From: Tersicoccus mangrovi | GTDB lineage: Bacteria > Actinomycetota > Actinomycetes > Actinomycetales > Micrococcaceae | NCBI RefSeq assembly: GCF_036881825.1 | Contig: NZ_JBAJMW010000001.1 | Span: 62,001 to 126,000 of the forward strand | Length of the DNA: 64,000 bases | Direction of reading: 5' to 3' | In this document: positions 46,821-56,400 of the stretch, one piece after another | How positions within the stretch are numbered: the stretch's first letter is position 1 | How the letters are laid out: each line of letters opens with the position of its first letter | Program-made: the position numbers and the translations under genes | The notes under the pieces: model-generated | Database searches by the model: none | The model's input: the letters and a program-made list of their open reading frames with translations, nothing else | Told to the model about the DNA's origin: nothing

Positions 46821-47690
46821 CTACTGGCGTGCGCCCGGCGCGTCCGCTGCCGCCGCACGCTCGTGTTCCCACTCCGCCAGGATGCCGTGCAGGCGTTTCC
46901 CCTCCTCGGCCGACAGCGGGACGTCGAGCTCCCGGACGGCGTCCACCGCCTCCCGCGGTCCGAGGCGCTCCAGGACGGTGTCGCGCCCGGGACGACGCGT
47001 CGTGCGGGTGCTCTCGGTGATCGTCACGTGCCCCTCGTCGGTGTACCGGCTGACGACGAGCCGGCGCAGGAACGTGCTGCCGACGGCGTCGGTCGACGTC
47101 GTCAGGTGCGCCGAACGCACGTCCCGCGGCACGACGCGCAGCACGTCGGTGAGGTGCTGCAGCTCGCCGTTGCGGCGCAGCGCCCAGTGCTCGACGCCGT
47201 CGATCTGCAGTCGGTGGAGGCTGAAGACGCCGGCCCACTCCCGCCGCTCGGCCCCGTCGGCGACCTCCAGCGGGCCCGTGATGCTCAGCCCGAAGCCCGG
47301 ATCGGTCAGGTACGTCGTCCCGCCGACGTCCACGTGCAGGGTGAGATGGGTGCGGCCGTTCTCCGGCGCGTGCACCCGCCCGAGGCGGCGGATCACGGGA
47401 TAGCCGAGGTCGGCGAGCGCCGCCGCCATCAGCTGGGCGTGCTCGAAGCAGTACCCGCCGCGGCCCCGGCGCACGAGCTTGTCCATGATGGCGGCCGGGG
47501 CGACGCCGGGGTGCTGGCCCAGCAGCACGTCGACGTTGCTGAACGGGAACGCCCCCACGTGGGCGGCGTGGATCCGCTCCAGCAGGTCGAGGGTGGGAGC
47601 GTCACGCTCGACGCCGATCCGGCGCAGGTACGCGTCGACGTCGATGTCCTCGGTCTCCCAGGACGCGGAGGTCAGTCCGTGCGTGCTCAT
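46821..47690 (-). CDS. nat: Arylamine N-acetyltransferase
   Basis: 289 residues. The catalytic triad Cys-His-Asp is visible: C81 (RGRGGYCFEH), H115 (RTHLTLHV) and D130 (YLTDPGFG). The enzyme moves acetyl from acetyl-CoA to arylamines or hydrazines. The start is ATG 47690 (MSTHGLTSA). The divergent baeRF gene lies across 184 bp. Confidence 0.92.
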   Translation of the reverse strand: MSTHGLTSASWETEDIDVDAYLRRIGVERDAPTLDLLERIHAAHVGAFPFSNVDVLLGQHPGVAPAAIMDKLVRRGRGGYCFEHAQLMAAALADLGYPVIRRLGRVHAPENGRTHLTLHVDVGGTTYLTDPGFGLSITGPLEVADGAERREWAGVFSLHRLQIDGVEHWALRRNGELQHLTDVLRVVPRDVRSAHLTTSTDAVGSTFLRRLVVSRYTDEGHVTITESTRTTRRPGRDTVLERLGPREAVDAVRELDVPLSAEEGKRLHGILAEWEHERAAAADAPGARQ

Positions 47691-47874
47691 GCGCCCATCA
47701 TCCCGGACGCCCTCGGCCGAACGAGATCGAACGGTCGGCCGGGAGGCCGTTCCGGTGGCCCACGGCCGTCGACTCTTGAACCGCGTGTGGCCGAGTGGAA
47801 GGGTGGGAAAACCCCAGCGGCGACGCTGGCGGTATGGGCTCCGTCGCCGCTCGTCGAGCAACCAGGAGGTCACC

Positions 47875-49047
47875 GTGAAACTGCCGTGGTTGAAACCGGC
47901 CCTCGAGGACGCCGGGCCCTTCATCTCGGTCCACCTCGACACGACGCGAACGGATCCGAGCGCGTCCACCGAACTGACGACCCGCTGGAACCAGTGCCGC
48001 TCCCGGCTGTCCGCCGCCGGCGTCGCCGACGAGCTGCTGGAGGAGATCGGGGACACCGTCCTCGCGCCGTCGTCCATCGGCGGGCGGCACGGCCGCGCGA
48101 TCATCGCCTCGCCGCGGGAGATCCTGCTGGACCGCGTGCTCCCCGTGCCACCCCGTGAGGACGTCTCCGCGTTCGGCGCGGCGCCGGTCCTGCTGCCGCT
48201 CGTCCAGCTCACCCCGTACGCCGTCAGCCAGCTCCTCATCGAGGTGGACCGGGCGGGCGCGGACCTGCACCTTCGCGCCCCGGAGAATCCCGTCATCGCC
48301 CGGTCGCGCAACGACCTCGACGGGGAGTCCCGCGTCGACGGCGGGCACGACGAGCTGCACAAGGCCAGCGCGGGCGGCGGCGCCCAGCACGGCTGGCGGG
48401 CCCGGAACTTCGACGCGCGCGTCGAGGACTCGTGGGAACGCAACGCCGAGGCCGTGGCGAAGAAGGTCGACGCCATCGTCGTCAAGCACAAGCCGGACAT
48501 GGTGCTGCTGACCGGGGACGTCCGGGCCACCGCGCTGTTGAAGGACGCGCTGGGCGCCGAGGCGCGGGCGCGGCTGCAGGTCGTCTCCGGCGGGACGCGG
48601 GGCGTGAGCATGGAGCGCGCCTCCTTCCGGGAGGAGCTCGAGCGGGTGACGCAGGAGTTCATCGGGAAGCGGCAGCGGGAGCTGGCCGACACCTTCCACG
48701 AGAACCAGCGCCGCGGCACGGACTCCCTGGCCGGTGTCGCCGAGGTCGGCGAGGCGCTCGGTCGTGGCCAGGTGGACGAGCTGCTCTTCGTCGTCGGCCA
48801 GGAGCCGGAGACCATCGAGGAGCTGATCCGGCAGGCCGTCGCGACGGACGCCGGCGTCTTCGCGCTCGAGGACGGCGTCGCGTCCATCCCGGAGGGGGTC
48901 GGCGCGCTGCTGCGCTGGCGTGACGGGGCGACCCCGTCGAACGAGCTCTCGAGCATGTCGGACGACCCGCGGCGCGAGGACGCGGTGGACCCGGACCGCG
49001 ACGAGCGCACCCCGCACCAGCGCGAGGAGGACGCCATCCGGCGGTGA
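47875..49047 (+). CDS. baeRF-domain protein (bacterial eRF1/Vms1-like)
   Basis: 390 residues of the baeRF2 type. The N-terminus reads 'LKPALEDAGPFISVHLDTTRTDP', and the C-terminal half holds the eRF1 domain 3-like 'VDELLFVVGQEPETIEELIRQAVATDAGVFAL'. Members of this group are linked to ribosome rescue by similarity to Vms1 and eRF1, not yet proven for most. AGGAGG precedes the GTG start. The end is acidic and charged. Confidence 0.8.
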   Translation: MKLPWLKPALEDAGPFISVHLDTTRTDPSASTELTTRWNQCRSRLSAAGVADELLEEIGDTVLAPSSIGGRHGRAIIASPREILLDRVLPVPPREDVSAFGAAPVLLPLVQLTPYAVSQLLIEVDRAGADLHLRAPENPVIARSRNDLDGESRVDGGHDELHKASAGGGAQHGWRARNFDARVEDSWERNAEAVAKKVDAIVVKHKPDMVLLTGDVRATALLKDALGAEARARLQVVSGGTRGVSMERASFREELERVTQEFIGKRQRELADTFHENQRRGTDSLAGVAEVGEALGRGQVDELLFVVGQEPETIEELIRQAVATDAGVFALEDGVASIPEGVGALLRWRDGATPSNELSSMSDDPRREDAVDPDRDERTPHQREEDAIRR

Positions 49048-49151
49048 CGACGCGCGCGTGACGGTCCGCCGCGGGTCACCGGTGCGGCGCACACAGGCGC
49101 GCCCGCTACCGTGGGCCGGAGGATCGACTTCGACACGGAGACGGAGGCCGA

Positions 49152-49805
49152 ATGCGGCGGCGGTGGCGGTACCTGATCGGCGGGGTGCTGGCGGTGGTGG
49201 TCGTCGCCGCCGTCGTCGTCACGGTCGGCCGGAGCACCCCGCCGGCCGATGCCGCGCGCACGCCCCGCCTCGTCGTCGTCGGCGACTCGCTGAGCACCGG
49301 ATTCGGCACGTCGTCCGACGACGCGTGGCCGCACCTGCTGGCCCAGCGGACACGGGGCCGCCTCGACGTCGTCAACGCGTCCGAGAACGGGGCCGGGTAC
49401 CTCGCGGGCGGCGACGACAACGCCACCTTCGGCTCGAACGAGGTGGACGCCGTCACGCCCGACACGCAGACCGTGCTGTTCTTCGGCTCCGACAACGACG
49501 AGGGCAGCCAGGCCTCCGATCTGACCGCCGCCGCCGTCGCGGCGCTCCACTCCGCCCACGCCACGGCACCGGACGCCCGCCTGATCGTGGTCGGGCCGCC
49601 CGCCTACACGACGCCCACACCGGCGCGTCTGGCCGTGCGGGACGCCCTCAAGGCGGCGGCCTCGGCGACGAACGCCCGGTTCGTCGACCCGCTCGCCGAG
49701 AAGTGGATGAACGATCAGCGGTTCGCGGGCCCCGACGACGAGCACCCGTCCGTCGCCGGCCAGCAGCAGTTGCTCAAGGAGATGACCCGGGTCCTCGGGA
49801 TCTGA
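49152..49805 (+). CDS. SGNH/GDSL hydrolase, membrane-anchored or secreted
   Basis: 217 residues. An uncleaved signal-anchor or signal peptide is at about 8-30. Block I is VVVGDSLSTGFG with S46 and block V is DDEHPS with Asp and His. The third block reads FFGSDND instead of the usual GxND. It is an esterase or lipase-like enzyme acting outside the membrane; substrate unknown. Confidence 0.83.
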   Translation: MRRRWRYLIGGVLAVVVVAAVVVTVGRSTPPADAARTPRLVVVGDSLSTGFGTSSDDAWPHLLAQRTRGRLDVVNASENGAGYLAGGDDNATFGSNEVDAVTPDTQTVLFFGSDNDEGSQASDLTAAAVAALHSAHATAPDARLIVVGPPAYTTPTPARLAVRDALKAAASATNARFVDPLAEKWMNDQRFAGPDDEHPSVAGQQQLLKEMTRVLGI

Positions 49806-49842
49806 GCCGGGCCGGCGTCCAGCTCACTCACATCCGGACGCG

Positions 49843-49883
49843 ACGAAGGCCCGGCCGCTCGCGATGAGCGGCCGGGCCTTCGT
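49843..49883 (+). terminator. 18-bp stem terminator after SGNH hydrolase gene
   Basis: A perfect 18-bp stem (49843-49860 with 49866-49883) has a 5-base loop and is followed by GTTCTCC. Confidence 0.8.
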
Positions 49884-49933
49884 GTTCTCCTCGTGCGGTG
49901 CCGACCCGGTTCTCCCTGCGGCGTACCGACGGC

Positions 49934-50440
49934 CTACCGGCGGCCGAGGAACACCGGGTTGGTCAACGCGGCCATGTGGCCGAGCAGCAGCGTCTCACCC
50001 ATCGCGGTGCCGTTGCTGGCGGTGCCGTCGGCCATCGGGTGGCGGACCTCGGCCCGCACGTACGCGGCCAGTTGCGGCGTCGTGACCCAGGTGGCGCTGC
50101 CCTCACCCGACGCCGGCAGACTCACCTGCTGCATCTGGCCCTCGTCGGTGATCAGGCGAATCACCCCGTTCGGGACGCCGGAGACGGTCAGGGACACGGT
50201 GACGGGCGCGTCGTCCGCGACCGGCAGCCGCTCCCCCACGCCCGCCGTCCGGCCGCCCGAGCGCGCGGTGAGGGCGAGATCGATGTCGGCGGACTCGGCG
50301 ATCCAGCTGCGGCCGGCCTTGATGCCGGCGAGCACGGCGTCGCGGGAGAGGCCCGAGGCATTGACGACGTTGTGCGGCCAGCCGATGACCTGCGGCGGAA
50401 GGCCGGCCGACCAACACCCGTCGAACGCTCCGGGAGGATT
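49934..50440 (-). pseudogene. Remnant of a CehA/McbA-type PHP metallohydrolase
   Basis: The minus-strand reading frame preserves the family's C-terminal part, from about 'VIGWPHNVVNASGLSRDAVLAGIKAGRSWIAES' to the end 'NPVFLGRR'. The PHP catalytic domain, with the metal-binding histidines, and the signal peptide are missing: sequence upstream of about 50440 no longer looks related and belongs to the start region of arfB. I read it as a truncated gene, probably inactive. The exact left limit of homology is approximate. Confidence 0.65.
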
Positions 50441-50473
50441 TCTCCGGTTTCCGCAGTCGGTCACACTGGGGTG

Positions 50474-50914
50474 ATGGACGATCTGCTGGTTCCGCCGGGC
50501 CCGGGAATCCCCCGTGGGCTCACGGTGCCCGGCTCGGAGCTCGTCGAACGCTTCTCCCACGCATCCGGCCCGGGCGGCCAGGGGGTGAACACGGCGGACT
50601 CGCGCGTGCAGCTGAGCCTGGACCTCGGCACCACCACCGCGCTCGACGACGTTCTGCGCCGCCGCCTGCTCACGGCACTCGCGAGCCGGCTCGCGGGCAC
50701 CATGCTCACCGTCGAGTCCTCCGAGCAGCGTTCCCAGTACCGCAATCGCGCCGCGGCCCGCGACCGGCTCGCGTCGCTGCTGCGAGAGGCGGCGGCACCG
50801 CCGATCCCCCGCCGGCCGACCAGGCCCACGCGCGGGTCCAGGCGGCGACGGCTCGAGGCGAAGCGGCAGCGGGCGGAGGTCAAGCAGGCCCGCCGACGGC
50901 CGCGGGCGGAGTGA
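50474..50914 (+). CDS. arfB: Ribosome rescue peptidyl-tRNA hydrolase ArfB (YaeJ)
   Basis: 146 residues with the GGQ motif in HASGPGGQGVN (G34-G35-Q36) and a C-terminal tail rich in Arg/Lys and Gln. The positively charged tail inserts in empty mRNA channels of stalled ribosomes and GGQ hydrolyses the peptidyl-tRNA. The family length of about 140 fits. It starts at ATG 50474. Confidence 0.92.
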   Translation: MDDLLVPPGPGIPRGLTVPGSELVERFSHASGPGGQGVNTADSRVQLSLDLGTTTALDDVLRRRLLTALASRLAGTMLTVESSEQRSQYRNRAAARDRLASLLREAAAPPIPRRPTRPTRGSRRRRLEAKRQRAEVKQARRRPRAE

Positions 50915-51001
50915 GCGCGGACCCCAGGGTGAACGCGCTCGCCGAGCGGTGAATGCCGTGTCCCCTGAGGCGTCGCCTGAGTCCGTCGGCCTGCTGGGAC
51001 G

Positions 51002-51550
51002 TCACTCGCGCGTCTCGCTGCTGCCGACCTCCGCCTGGATCCTGCGGATCACCGATCCCAGGATCCCGCGCGAGAGCAGACCGGGCCCGAGGGGGCCGGA
51101 TGTGTCGACGCCCACGGGCGGAAGCTGCCGGAGGACCGCGCGCTCGCCATCGGTCAGCTGCGCGAGCTGCCAGCGGAGTTCCTCGTGCTCCGCCTCCGGG
51201 CGATCCGGGTTTGCCAAGCAGACGGCCTTGACCGCGTAGGCGGCGGCACCGAGGGCGTGCGCGGCGAGGTGGGCGACGCCGGAGGCCTGGGCGGCGGACC
51301 GGGCGGCGGCCGCCCCGGCGGGGGTGGTGGCGCTGCTCGCGGCCTTGACGGCGATCATGCGGCGGGCGATCTCCGCGGCGGCGGTGCTCTCGCCCGCGCT
51401 GTACGCCCGGGCACGCGCGACGGCGTCGTGCACCTGCTCCAGCGCCACGGGTTCGGCGTCGACCAGCGGGAGCACCCGCTCCGCGCACGCGGCTGCCCAC
51501 CGGGCGATGGTGCGCCGCTCCGGGTCACCGAGGGTCTGGATCGAGGCCAT
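51002..51550 (-). CDS. Imm-5-like putative immunity protein
   Basis: A 182-residue Ala-rich helical protein that resembles Imm-5-like proteins, often misnamed exonuclease SbcC: 'WAAACAERVLPL', 'HDAVARARAYSAGES' and 'AHALGAAAYAVKAVCLA'. No toxin gene or secretion system is visible nearby, so it would be an orphan. Homology is from memory of the family, so confidence is moderate. Confidence 0.6.
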   Translation of the reverse strand: MASIQTLGDPERRTIARWAAACAERVLPLVDAEPVALEQVHDAVARARAYSAGESTAAAEIARRMIAVKAASSATTPAGAAAARSAAQASGVAHLAAHALGAAAYAVKAVCLANPDRPEAEHEELRWQLAQLTDGERAVLRQLPPVGVDTSGPLGPGLLSRGILGSVIRRIQAEVGSSETRE

Positions 51551-51562
51551 GGCCCGATCCTG

Positions 51563-52132
51563 TCACGCCGGTACGTCCGCGGGCCGGTACCGCACGGCGG
51601 CCGCTCCAGAGCGGAACTCGCGGCGCTCCACCTGCTCGAGCCGGATGCTTCCGCTCAGACCGGCGAGCAGCGTCGGCCCGTGTCCGGCCAGCACAGGCTG
51701 CACGAGGAACTCGTACTCGTCGATCAGGCCCGCCTCCGCCAGGGCGCGGGGCAGCGTCACGCCGCCCACCCACAGCCCGTCGCCCGATTCCTGTTTCAAC
51801 TGGGCGACCGCCCGGCCCGGGTCGCCCCGGATCAGCTCGGCGTTCCAGTCGACGTCGGTGAGGGTGCTGGACACGACGTACTTCCTCGCTCCGTCGATGG
51901 CCTCGGCGAAGGCGACCGCCGGCTCGTCCATCCAGTCCGGCCACGTGCCGGTAACCGGCCTCCGCCACGCCGCCTGCATCATCGTGTAGGTGACGCGGCC
52001 GAAGATCAGGGCGTCGGCCCGGGCCATCTGATCGGTCCAGTAGCGCATCGACTCCTCGTCCGGCGGGAGCCCCGCCTCGTGATGGCAGCAGCCGTCGAGC
52101 GTGACGTTGATCGAATAGCGAAGTGGCCTCAT
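51563..52132 (-). CDS. RibD/DHFR-like reductase
   Basis: 189 residues. It starts MRPLRYSINVTLDG and contains 'ALIFGRVTYTMM', 'YVVSSTL' and 'GLWVGGVTLPRALAEAGLIDEYEFLVQPVLAGHGPTLL', the hallmarks of the C-terminal RibD/dihydrofolate reductase-like family. Reduces an unidentified substrate with NADPH. It diverges from the SDR gene. Confidence 0.88.
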   Translation of the reverse strand: MRPLRYSINVTLDGCCHHEAGLPPDEESMRYWTDQMARADALIFGRVTYTMMQAAWRRPVTGTWPDWMDEPAVAFAEAIDGARKYVVSSTLTDVDWNAELIRGDPGRAVAQLKQESGDGLWVGGVTLPRALAEAGLIDEYEFLVQPVLAGHGPTLLAGLSGSIRLEQVERREFRSGAAAVRYRPADVPA

Positions 52133-52292
52133 GGCGCGCTCTCCCTCGATGCACTGGCCCGTTCCACCGGACGCAGCTCACGATACTGGCGCCTCCCGAA
52201 CGTGTGTCCCGCATCACGCCGGGGAAGTCTTCACGCTGGTCGGGCGTTGGCCCCGACATAGTCAGCCTGCACACGATCGAGAGGACAGCACC

Positions 52293-53111
52293 ATGACCAC
52301 GACCTGGTTCATCACGGGAGCATCCAAGGGTTTCGGACGGGAGTGGACCGAAGCGGCGCTGGAGCGCGGGGACAACGTCGCCGGCACCGCGCGCAAGCCC
52401 GAGACGCTCAGCGACCTCGCCGAGAAATACGCCGACACCTTCCTGCCGATCCAGCTCGACGTCACCGACCGTGACGCCGACTTCGCGGCCGTCCAGCAGG
52501 CCGCGGAGCACTTCGGCCAGCTCGACGTCGTCGTGAACAACGCCGGCTACGGGCACTTCGGCATGATCGAGGAGCTGTCCGAGGCCGAGGTCCGGGCGCA
52601 GCTGGAGACCAACCTCTTCGGCGCCCTCTGGGTCACCCAGGCGGCCCTTCCCATCATGCGCAAGCAAGGGTCCGGGCACATCATCCAGGTGTCCAGCATC
52701 GGTGGGATCAGCGCGTTCCCGACCGTCGGCGCCTACCACGCGTCGAAGTGGGCGCTGGAGGGCTTCTCGCAGTCGCTCTCCCAGGAGGTGGCCGGCTTCA
52801 ACATCAAGGTGACGCTGATCGAGCCCGGTGGATTCTCCACCGACTGGTCCGGCCCGTCCGCCACGCACAGCGAGGAGATGGACGCCTACGCCTCGGTACG
52901 TGAGGCGGCGGCGAAGCGTCCCTCTGCGAACAACCCGGGCGACCCGAAGGCCACCCGGGCCGCGATCCTCAAGGTCGTCGACGCCGAGAAGCCGCCCCTG
53001 CGGATCTTCTTCGGCACGGCGCCGCTGGACATCGCGACGAAGGACTACGAGTCGCGCCTGGCGACGTGGAACGAGTGGCAGCCGGTGTCGGTCGAAGCGC
53101 ACGGCAACTGA
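52293..53111 (+). CDS. SDR family oxidoreductase
   Basis: 272 residues, classical short-chain dehydrogenase. The cofactor motif TGASKGFG begins at about residue 8, then NNAGYG, catalytic Ser in 'QVSSIGGI' and YHASK (Tyr/Lys). The arginine after the motif (TARK) favours NADP(H). Substrate unknown. A terminator follows. Confidence 0.9.
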   Translation: MTTTWFITGASKGFGREWTEAALERGDNVAGTARKPETLSDLAEKYADTFLPIQLDVTDRDADFAAVQQAAEHFGQLDVVVNNAGYGHFGMIEELSEAEVRAQLETNLFGALWVTQAALPIMRKQGSGHIIQVSSIGGISAFPTVGAYHASKWALEGFSQSLSQEVAGFNIKVTLIEPGGFSTDWSGPSATHSEEMDAYASVREAAAKRPSANNPGDPKATRAAILKVVDAEKPPLRIFFGTAPLDIATKDYESRLATWNEWQPVSVEAHGN

Positions 53112-53131
53112 CGGTAGGGCCTGATGAGCCT

Positions 53132-53168
53132 GATGAGGGGTACCCGATGTTTGACGGGTACCCTCATC
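53132..53168 (+). terminator. Terminator after SDR gene
   Basis: ATGAGGGGTACCC and GGGTACCCTCAT pair with one extra G in the first arm. It follows the SDR stop closely. Confidence 0.65.
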
Positions 53169-53193
53169 GTTGCCGTTGTCGGCATGGTGAGCT

Positions 53194-53499
53194 TCAAGCG
53201 TCCGGCGAAAGGGCCGGCTCGGACGCAGAGGCAAAGACGAGCTGTCCCACGAGTGTTGAGCTGAAACAAGAGTCGCTCGGCCGTCGCGACGTTTGCCCGC
53301 TATCAGCAAATTGCCCCGCTCTGGACAAATCGGAATCCGAGAGAAGATGGTGCCTATATAGAGAGCGCGCCCCAGCCCGGAGGCGATAGAATTGAGCAGC
53401 GCCGCTTCTTTTTCGAATTGAAGCGTCGACGTCGTGAGCAAACTCGTCGATCCGCCCTCGAAAGCTGATCTTAACGCTCTCGCTACCAATCTCGCCCAT
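53194..53499 (-). CDS. Possible small protein overlapping the STAND gene end
   Basis: A 101-residue frame whose ATG at 53499 overlaps the last codons of the large STAND gene by 17 bp. The product begins MGEIGSESVKISFRGRIDEF and then becomes rich in Ser, Arg and Ala. I recognise no family. The overlap suggests coupling, but the composition is irregular and the downstream GC is similar to that of the island, so it may be a chance frame. Confidence 0.3.
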   Translation of the reverse strand: MGEIGSESVKISFRGRIDEFAHDVDASIRKRSGAAQFYRLRAGARSLYRHHLLSDSDLSRAGQFADSGQTSRRPSDSCFSSTLVGQLVFASASEPALSPDA

Positions 53500-56400
53500 C
53501 AGTGGGCAAGTCGTCTTCGGTCTCGCGCCGGGCATCTATTTCGGCGGACTGCGCCAAGTTGACGTAGAACTTTCTCTCAACAGATCCGGCCGGCAAGTCC
53601 ATCGCAACAGCTCGCGATCTATCTCGCTGTTCGATCGTCTCCGGGAACGGCTCACCGAGCGAGCCAGTCCGCGTGCCGGAGATGGTGGCGGACCTCAGAG
53701 CCTCCACCACCTGTTGGCACGCATCCTTCCCCACCTTCTCGGCTGAATGAAGTGCGCTGCGCACAAACTCCGTTTGATCCCATATCAAAGTCCGAGGAGC
53801 CTCATGGAGGACGGCTGCTACAGCCCCCACCCAGCTCTCGACACCACCGGAAATAGCTCTTGCAAGAAGACCTAGCACTCGGTCGTCGTAGTCGCCTGCC
53901 GCCGCCGAAAAAAGATCAGCGCCAAGCGTGCGCCGGCGCCACGAATCAAGCCTTTCCGCGATCCAGCTCAGAATACCGCTCAAGATTGTAAGGAACGCGG
54001 ACGTGGATCGAATGCGCAAGCCATTATCCCAAGAATACGGGATTGCCCTGTAGCTGCGAAGTGAGTCGACGGCCTCGGCCAGCTCAATTCGCTCTTTCAA
54101 CAGGCCTACGACCCACTCCGGGGCCGTCTCGGATCGTTCCGCAAGTGCTTTTGTCACAGAATATGTCCCAATGTCGTTCACGGCGACCAGGTCGCGGCGA
54201 ATTAAATCGAGTTCGGTCTCGGAGAAGTCATCCCAAGAGATCCCGCTGTCAATCCGGAACGAAATGAAGTAATCGTCGGCCAGAACTTGACTATCACCGA
54301 AACGGACGCGCGTGAGTATGCGGATGGCCTCGGCCTTTTGAGTTCTCGCCAGCAGTTGAGCGGCCCGAACGACGTTTCGCCGTATCACTACGTCGGCATC
54401 CGTACTGAGTTCCAGCAGCAAATCGAGTTCTCCTAGACTCAGCTCGCGAAGACCACGGTTCCAACCGATTGCCTGGCTTGCGGACCGCCGACGGTCCAGC
54501 GACGTGTTAACAAGCAGGCTGCGGATATCCAGCAGCGCGCCGTCCGGATCTCGCGTGGCGAACGTGCCTAGGACCACCGGAAGGACAGAGTCGAGATCGG
54601 AGGCCTCAGAGGTGTTACGCACTCTCTCCACGATCGCGTGCGCGAGAGCCGGGCGAGAGTCGACAAGGCTCTGCAGCACGGGATCCGGGAAGCCTTCGGC
54701 CGGGCCAAACACTTCCCGGTCGGCCCTAAGCCGAGTAACCAGTACGTCAACCACATCCTCGTCAGAGTAAAACTGGAGTAGCTCGGTCACCTTCGCGATA
54801 AGTGCCAGCCGCTTGGCTTCCATAGCTTCGAAGTTATCGCCACGGTCGCGCACCAGGCGGCCCCAACCGTCGTGGACCATTAGACCAAGGAGACTCTCGA
54901 CATCATCTGGGATGGACTCGATGGCATGCTGTGCAGCCTCGTGTAAGGGGCCTGATCCGTAACTGTCGTACCAGAACAAGGCGTCGCGGACAGCGACGAG
55001 TACAGCGGGATCCAGGTCACCGGCCGCAGCTTTCGCGTGGAGGCGGTTGATGGTCAAGAGGATGCCCGGAATCCATCCGGCCAGTTCATCCTCTGACACC
55101 TCGCGACCGAAACGTCCCGTTGGCAATTGCAGCGCGGACTTCAAGGCCTTAGCCGCGGCTCCCGAACGCCTCACATCTGAGTGATCCAGTTCCTCGAAAG
55201 CCAAGTCAATGACTCGTTGCCGAACCTTCATGATCCCACTCGGATTCAGCGCAAACGGGCGGAAGGTGATTGAGTGTCCGCGAAAGGAAGATTCGTCTCC
55301 TTCCGTCGCGAGCATCGGCTCGAGAACCTCAAACGGAGACAGCTGATTACCATCGGCAAACCACGTTGAGACGCTGTCGATGATCAAGTCGTTGAACCAT
55401 ATAGGCTTGTCAACACTGAACTCAGCCAATTCGCACAATACCCTAAGCGGATGATTTGCATGTGAATTGGTGGGTCGTATATCGCCCTGAGCCAAAGCCC
55501 ACAACTGTCCAGCTGCCTCCGAGAGCGTCTCTTCTGTTAACGCGGCGAGCTGAATCGCTGCCGGCAAGACCTCTAGCACGCCGTTGTAGTCCACCGGGAG
55601 CACACTTCGCCACGCGGCGTGCTCGCCGTCGAGACGATCTGTTGGGTTGTCGATCAACCATCGGGTGAGTTGGAGAGCGCGGGTGGGCTGGAAGTAGGCA
55701 ACTTTGGCCAAAGTCTCAGCGAGAGTACGTCGGTCGAACGCATCAGCGGCCACGACACGGGAGCGAAAAGCAGCCCACAGAGAGTCAGCCAGACTCGGTA
55801 CATCGTCACGCAAGTTACGAATCTGCCAGTCGACACGACTCACGTTGACAAACAGGTGCTCGACGCTATTTCCACAGATTATCGACTCGATACGAGCGAG
55901 ATAACCAGTGCCGAGCGGGTCTCGGTCGTCGAATACCGCGTCGGTTAGAATCACATCGCCCAAGAGATCCGGCACTATCCGCAAAGCGTCTCCTCGCCGC
56001 CGTAGGATTCCCGCGTTCTCGAGGCTCCGCAAGTGCTTGTGCAACTCGTCGTAGGGCTTTCCCACAACTGCGCTCAGCGACGTGCGCGCATCTTCTTCAT
56101 TAGTGCGGAACGGCTGCAGCGCAGCCACCGCATCCAAGACTGCCATCCGGGTCGGCGGGTCGTATGCCAAAGGGTCTTTCACCAATGCATCGCGAAACCC
56201 ACGCAAGATCTGAAGCCGAACGTTGTCGTCTTGTGCCACCGCCGTCGGATCAAGATGACCTTGCCTTATCAGCACGCCGCCGACGACAGTCACCAGCGGA
56301 GAATCGATGGTGAGCGCAGCGAGCCGACGAGCGACTGCGGGCGCGCCTGCTTCGCCCAGCGCTTCACGCGCCAGGGCAAAAGCCTCGTCGAACTCGAGAT

